NCBI GenBank assembly: GCA_009924885.1
Contig: RFQS01000069.1
Location: 1-9,901, forward strand
Source of the DNA: Pseudomonadota bacterium
GTDB taxonomy: Bacteria; Cyanobacteriota; Vampirovibrionia; LMEP-6097
Reading direction: 5' to 3'
DNA length: 9,901 bases
The position numbers were made by a program, and so were the translations under genes. The notes under the pieces were generated by a model. That model saw only the letters and a program-made list of their open reading frames with translations, was not told the origin of the DNA and did not search any database. Shown piece after piece: positions 6,687 through 9,901 of the stretch (position 1 is its first letter; the number at the start of each line of letters is the position of its first letter).

Positions 6687-7885
6687 ACTAATTCAACCTC
6701 TAATGCTTTTTCCACAGTTTGACTAAAATCCTTTAATACATTCTGATAGTTTATATATGCCTCATAAGGACTTTCATATGGGTTAAAGTACTTATGGACA
6801 TCACCATCTGCAAACCATTTGGTGCACATGTAGTAAAAATGATCAGAAGTAGTAAGCGCTCTCCATGTATCTATCAATGATTCATCATGAGTGCGATACA
6901 CGGATTCTCTAAGTTTGAAAATCGCTTCCAGAGCGTCATCTTGAAGGAAATTCCCTTTCCAAGCCGTTAGGTCACGCTCAGTGTCAGCCCATGATACGAA
7001 ATATGGCACATCCAATCTGTCTCTTACTGGGTATTTTTTAGCTACCTCAGATGGTGTATTAAATTCGAACTGAGGATTCTTGAAAATATAATCAGGTAAA
7101 GCATAAAGGAATTTAAAAATACCAGTATCTTCCCACTGATGCTCTCCGAAGGTCTCATAGTCCATAAAGAAATTTATAGCTTCAGCGTTACCATCAAGAT
7201 CATGTACCCAACGAGCAAATTTACAAGCAGTAAGTGGATAGCCCGCCCAGCCACGATTTGAGAATCTAAAAGCTATATCATCTGAAAGCTGATAGTTTTT
7301 AAGTAATAATTTAATATGATCACAGTTTACTGGCTGGTAGACGAAGTTAGAGCTGCGCCAGCCGAGTATTTTATCTGCACCTTCAGCAAGTATGGTGTCG
7401 AAACCCAATTCCTCTGCTGCTTTAGCGACCTCATTATTGTAAATCAACTCAGTATTTCTAAATGTAGTAGGCTCTTGACCGAATTCATCTCTAATTAACT
7501 GTCTCTGTTTTTCTACCTGTAGTTTAAATTCATCTTTAGAATAAAGGAAAGCTAAGCTGTGATAGTAAGTCTCGCAAATAAACTCTACACAGCCCGTCTC
7601 AGCTAACCTTTTAAAAGACTCTAATGTCTCGGGGCTATATTTTTTCATCTGGTCAATAGCTACACCTGAAATAGAATACGAAATTCTAAACTTTCCGTGG
7701 TGCTTTTTAATCAGTTCTAACATTAATTGATTAGTCGGTAAATAGCACTTATAAGCTACTTTACGCATAATCGAGGAGTTAGCATCATCTGCTTCATAGA
7801 AGTGAGATTTATTTATATCAAAAATCGTGTAGCGTTTAAGTCTTTTTGGCTGATGTACTTGAAAATAAAAGCAGATGCTTGGCAT
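6683..7885 (-). CDS. GH57 family alpha-glucan hydrolase or transferase
   Basis: The 400-residue length and motifs fit a compact GH57 enzyme, a retaining alpha-glucan-active (beta/alpha)7 family. HQPKR (11-15) is conserved region 1 and GCVEFICETYYHSL (98-111) is region 2. FRNTELIYN (142-150) carries the presumed nucleophile Glu146, and MDYETFGEHQ (241-250) carries the presumed acid/base Asp242. TTSDHFYYM (345-353) is region 5. GH57 includes alpha-amylases, 4-alpha-glucanotransferases and branching enzymes. The known branching enzymes are longer (over 500 residues), so an amylase or transferase acting on intracellular glucan is more likely, though the sequence alone cannot decide. No signal peptide is visible, so it acts in the cytoplasm. 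It starts 35 bases after the GT4 gene and ends overlapping the synthase-phosphorylase fusion by ATGA, so the two are probably translationally coupled. From memory, archaeal clusters such as that of Methanocaldococcus jannaschii also place GH57 beside GT3- and GT4-like synthases. The chosen ATG gives MPSICFYFQVHQP, the usual distance to region 1. Confidence 0.92.
   Translation of the reverse strand: MPSICFYFQVHQPKRLKRYTIFDINKSHFYEADDANSSIMRKVAYKCYLPTNQLMLELIKKHHGKFRISYSISGVAIDQMKKYSPETLESFKRLAETGCVEFICETYYHSLAFLYSKDEFKLQVEKQRQLIRDEFGQEPTTFRNTELIYNNEVAKAAEELGFDTILAEGADKILGWRSSNFVYQPVNCDHIKLLLKNYQLSDDIAFRFSNRGWAGYPLTACKFARWVHDLDGNAEAINFFMDYETFGEHQWEDTGIFKFLYALPDYIFKNPQFEFNTPSEVAKKYPVRDRLDVPYFVSWADTERDLTAWKGNFLQDDALEAIFKLRESVYRTHDESLIDTWRALTTSDHFYYMCTKWFADGDVHKYFNPYESPYEAYINYQNVLKDFSQTVEKALEVELV
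6696..6701 (-). promoter_or_regulatory. Ribosome binding site of the GT3-GT35 fusion
   Basis: AGAGGT on the minus strand lies 9 bases before the ATG at 6686, inside the 3' end of the GH57 gene. It is the clearest Shine-Dalgarno match among the genes here and supports initiation at the ATGA overlap. The operon's other genes have no comparable match. Confidence 0.5.
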
Positions 7886-7920
7886 AACTAAATCTTATTA
7901 CATCTTTTAATAAAAAGAAA

Positions 7921-9234
7921 CTAGTAAGAATGCACAGGGACGAGTTTCTTGTAAATATCTTCTACTTTAACTGCAGATTTCTCCCACTGAATATGCTTAA
8001 GCTCTTCTGATGACTGAGCTTGGAGCTCTTTACTGAGAGCTGGGTGACTTAACACGTTTAGAATTTTATTAGCTAGTTCATCCACATCCCAGAAATCCAC
8101 TTTTAAAGCATTAGATAGAACTTCGGAAACGCCAGACTGTTTAGATATAATAACAGGTACATCAAATAGAATAGCTTCTAGGCAAGATATTCCAAAAGGT
8201 TCTGAGACGCTAGACATTACATATAAATCACTAGAAGCGAATAATTCTTCTACCTCGGGCCTTTTTAAAAAACCAGTAAAGTGAACATTCCTGCCTATCT
8301 TAAGCTCAGCAGTCCTCTCTATAAGTCTATGCATCATATCCCCACTACCAGCTACTACGAATCTAGCTTTAGGAAATTCTTTTAGTACCTTAGCAGCAGC
8401 TTCAATAAAATAATCAGGGCCTTTTTGGAAAGTTATTCTGCCAAGAAATAGTACGAGTTTTTCATCGGGGGTTTTTTTAATGTATTCAGTTCTTTGCGTG
8501 GATTTATTTTTAGAAACGGCATTATGTACGACTTCTATTTTATTAGGGTCGATACCGTAGTAATTTACTATATTATTTTTTGTTAAAAAACTTACAGCGA
8601 TAATTTTATCCGCTTCATGTAATCCCATTTTTTCTATTTCATAAATTTGTTGATTAACATTAATTCCGCTGCGATCCGTTTCCAGAGCGTGAACATGGCA
8701 AATTAATGGTTTACCGCTGATGCGCTTAGCTTCTACTCCAGCAAGGAAAGTAAGCCAGTCATGAGTGTGAATAACTTCATGCTCAACTTTAGCTGCAATT
8801 TTTCCAGCTACATAAGCGTAGCGAAATACTTCGCTGATTAAATCTGGTCCATATTGACCAGTAAGAGACAGTTTATAGAAATTTTGGTGATCTTCAAGTA
8901 TCGCTCCCTTATTAATAAGTCTCTCTATAAACTCTTGATAACTTTTTTCGGTGAAGTATGGCCTGAGGGTGCTTTCTATGCCTATTATATCCATTCTTTC
9001 TTTAAACTCTTCATAGCTGAGAGTCTTCTGTTGAGTTTCTTCTATTACGTGATCTGAACTGGAAAGAAGCTCTAGATGAAGATTCGTATCTGTTTTGCCC
9101 TGCAGTGTCGGGAGTACAAAAGTAATTTTAGTCCCTATTTCACTTAGGGCCTTAGTCAAGTCATGGCAAGCTATGCCGAGTCCACCACTTATGTAAGGAG
9201 GAAATTCCCAGCCATACATCAACACTTTTGTCAT
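7921..9234 (-). CDS. GT4 family glycosyltransferase (glycogen-synthase-like)
   Basis: This 437-residue protein is a GT-B fold retaining glycosyltransferase of family GT4, in the subgroup that begins VLMYGWEFPPYISGGLG (4-20), whose Gly-rich loop contacts donor and acceptor. HTHDW (156-160) ends the N-terminal Rossmann domain. FLGRITFQKGPDYFIEA (263-279) opens the nucleotide-sugar-binding C-terminal domain with its conserved Arg and Lys. EPFGISCLE (345-353) is the EX7E motif, with Glu345 and Glu353. Members of this subgroup are often encoded beside GH57 and debranching enzymes and are annotated as glycogen synthases or alpha-glucan transferases; donor (UDP- or ADP-glucose) and product cannot be read from sequence. 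No signal peptide is present. It is the first gene of the minus-strand glucan operon and is divergent from the debranching enzyme, with 88 bases between the start codons used here. The ATG puts the motif at the very N-terminus, as expected. There is no Shine-Dalgarno sequence, and a TATAAT box lies only 9 bases upstream. Confidence 0.92.
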   Translation of the reverse strand: MTKVLMYGWEFPPYISGGLGIACHDLTKALSEIGTKITFVLPTLQGKTDTNLHLELLSSSDHVIEETQQKTLSYEEFKERMDIIGIESTLRPYFTEKSYQEFIERLINKGAILEDHQNFYKLSLTGQYGPDLISEVFRYAYVAGKIAAKVEHEVIHTHDWLTFLAGVEAKRISGKPLICHVHALETDRSGINVNQQIYEIEKMGLHEADKIIAVSFLTKNNIVNYYGIDPNKIEVVHNAVSKNKSTQRTEYIKKTPDEKLVLFLGRITFQKGPDYFIEAAAKVLKEFPKARFVVAGSGDMMHRLIERTAELKIGRNVHFTGFLKRPEVEELFASSDLYVMSSVSEPFGISCLEAILFDVPVIISKQSGVSEVLSNALKVDFWDVDELANKILNVLSHPALSKELQAQSSEELKHIQWEKSAVKVEDIYKKLVPVHSY

Positions 9235-9243
9235 ATAAAAATA

Positions 9244-9249
9244 ATTATA
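9244..9249 (-). promoter_or_regulatory. Candidate -10 box of the glucan operon
   Basis: A perfect TATAAT is read on the minus strand, ending 9 bases before the GT4 ATG at 9234. With a usual 6-8 base gap to the start of transcription, the mRNA would begin within about three bases of the ATG, a leaderless or nearly leaderless message. No convincing -35 hexamer is found at 16-18 bp spacing (GGAAAA or similar), so chance in AT-rich DNA cannot be excluded. Confidence 0.3.
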
Positions 9250-9279
9250 GAGTAATTAATTTCTAGTTTTCCTGTGATT

Positions 9280-9302
9280 TTATAAAAAACAGGTTTTTAT
9301 AA
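9280..9302. promoter_or_regulatory. 23-bp dyad between operon and debranching gene
   Basis: TTATAAAAA at 9280-9288 is the exact inverse of TTTTTATAA at 9294-9302. One further C/G pair (9290/9292) and one mismatch (9289/9293) lie around a single central base. The dyad is in the 88-bp gap between the divergent GT4 and debranching genes, upstream of both. It could be an operator coordinating the two, but the arms are almost pure A/T, which makes a chance palindrome more likely than usual. It is not a terminator by position, since no gene ends here. Confidence 0.3.
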
Positions 9303-9322
9303 CTTTGATGTATATTAATCAT

Positions 9323-9901
9323 ATGGCGACTTTGCTGCAAAGTACTTTAGATAATAAGCTTCTAGCGGGGGATGAGTGGTTGGATACTAATGGACTTGGC
9401 TCCTATTCATCAAGTTCAATCGAAAACTGTAATACAAGAAGATATCACGGTCTTTTAGTGTGCAGGCAGCCTGGCTTTGAGCATAGGTTCGTCCTTCTTT
9501 CTAAATTCGATGAGACTGTTTTTATTGGTGATGAGGAGTTTTACTTAAGTAAGAATTACTTTTCACCAGGAGTCGTAGTACCAGACCAAGAGAAACTTCT
9601 AAATTTAGAATTTAATCAAGAACTAAATCCCAAGTGGATTTTTAGAAATCATAATTCACAGATTACCAAAGAACTTTTAATGGTATACGGTCAAGATATC
9701 ACTCTAATTAAATATACTTATGAAAATCTTTCTAGAGATCGAGACTTAAATTTAATTTATCTAAATTTAAGGCCTTTTCTGGCTTTTAGAAATTTTAATC
9801 ACTTGAGTAAAGAGAATGAGACTTTTAATTTTGATTATTCTAGAGAGGAAAAAACTATTTCATATAAGCCATATTCATCACTTTCAGAGCTGAAAATATC
9901 C
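9323..9901 (+). CDS. Glycogen debranching enzyme, N-terminal part (cut by window edge)
   Basis: The frame is open from the ATG at 9323 to the right edge, 193 codons. The N-terminus is diagnostic of the bacterial / archaeal glycogen debranching enzyme family (amylo-alpha-1,6-glucosidase, GDE_N domain): EWLDTNGLGSYSSSS (18-32), then NTRRYHGLLV (37-46), then a beta-rich stretch with LLSKFDETV. In the complete protein of about 650-700 residues a C-terminal (alpha/alpha)6 GH133-type catalytic domain would follow; here it lies beyond the window. It removes alpha-1,6 branches left by the phosphorylase, matching the divergent GT35-containing operon. An in-frame ATG at 9308 would add MYINH. I prefer 9323 because the family normally starts close before the EWL motif, but neither start has a Shine-Dalgarno sequence. 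TATAAC at 9298-9303 is a possible -10 element overlapping the dyad. Confidence 0.88.
   Translation, partial: MATLLQSTLDNKLLAGDEWLDTNGLGSYSSSSIENCNTRRYHGLLVCRQPGFEHRFVLLSKFDETVFIGDEEFYLSKNYFSPGVVVPDQEKLLNLEFNQELNPKWIFRNHNSQITKELLMVYGQDITLIKYTYENLSRDRDLNLIYLNLRPFLAFRNFNHLSKENETFNFDYSREEKTISYKPYSSLSELKIS

Noticed and set aside
8854..9057. Plus-strand open frame of 67 codons with a hydrophobic end
   Set aside because: It is antisense to the GT4 gene. The hydrophobicity follows from the complementary strand's charged codons, and no start signal is seen.
1..9901. CRISPR array, insertion-sequence transposase, rRNA or prophage genes
   Set aside because: No regularly spaced direct repeats, transposase motifs, rRNA segments or phage structural genes were found. 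The left-edge open frame could belong to an element but shows no diagnostic motif.

Overview
The window comes from an AT-rich bacterial genome. Most of it is a glycogen / alpha-glucan metabolism cluster, and the left part holds unrelated accessory genes. Few starts have a convincing Shine-Dalgarno sequence, and the only tRNA carries an encoded CCA. The HisI protein has a GASCHVGYKSCFYR zinc loop of a type I associate from memory with the Planctomycetes-Verrucomicrobia group. The glycogen synthase is of the eukaryotic-like GT3 type and is fused to a short-type GT35 phosphorylase. These hints do not settle the phylum, and I do not name the organism.

Left region (1-803). A Mur-ligase N-terminal domain fragment on the minus strand stops after 94 codons and lacks the ATPase and C-terminal domains. 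It overlaps a second minus-strand open frame that runs off the left edge. This looks like gene decay or a rearranged junction. A complete tRNA-Leu(TAA) follows on the plus strand at 614-702.

Middle region (804-2922). A minus-strand gene encodes a 434-residue protein with an unannounced cytidine-deaminase-like core: a CAE motif and a PCxxC motif in the right order, between predicted beta strands. It is the least expected protein in the window. It is divergent from hisI (phosphoribosyl-AMP cyclohydrolase, histidine biosynthesis), and a 20-bp dyad lies in the 98-bp gap between them. Downstream of hisI, a compact element of about 200 bp, apparently richer in GC, is bounded by 12-bp inverted repeats and contains further palindromes. 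It fills the convergent gap between hisI and the glycogen genes and touches the stop codon of the phosphorylase fusion.

Right region (2922-9901). Three minus-strand genes form an apparent operon in transcription order: a GT4 glycosyltransferase, a GH57 glucanohydrolase / transglycosylase, and the 1254-residue GT3-GT35 fusion. The last two are coupled by an ATGA overlap. A glycogen debranching enzyme (amylo-alpha-1,6-glucosidase type) is transcribed divergently and leaves the window at the right edge. Together these supply chain elongation from sugar nucleotides (GT3, possibly GT4), alpha-1,4 remodelling (GH57), phosphorolysis to glucose-1-phosphate (GT35) and debranching. That would be a self-contained polyglucan storage and mobilisation module, with synthesis and breakdown on one polypeptide. 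No ADP-glucose pyrophosphorylase or GH13 branching enzyme is visible here.
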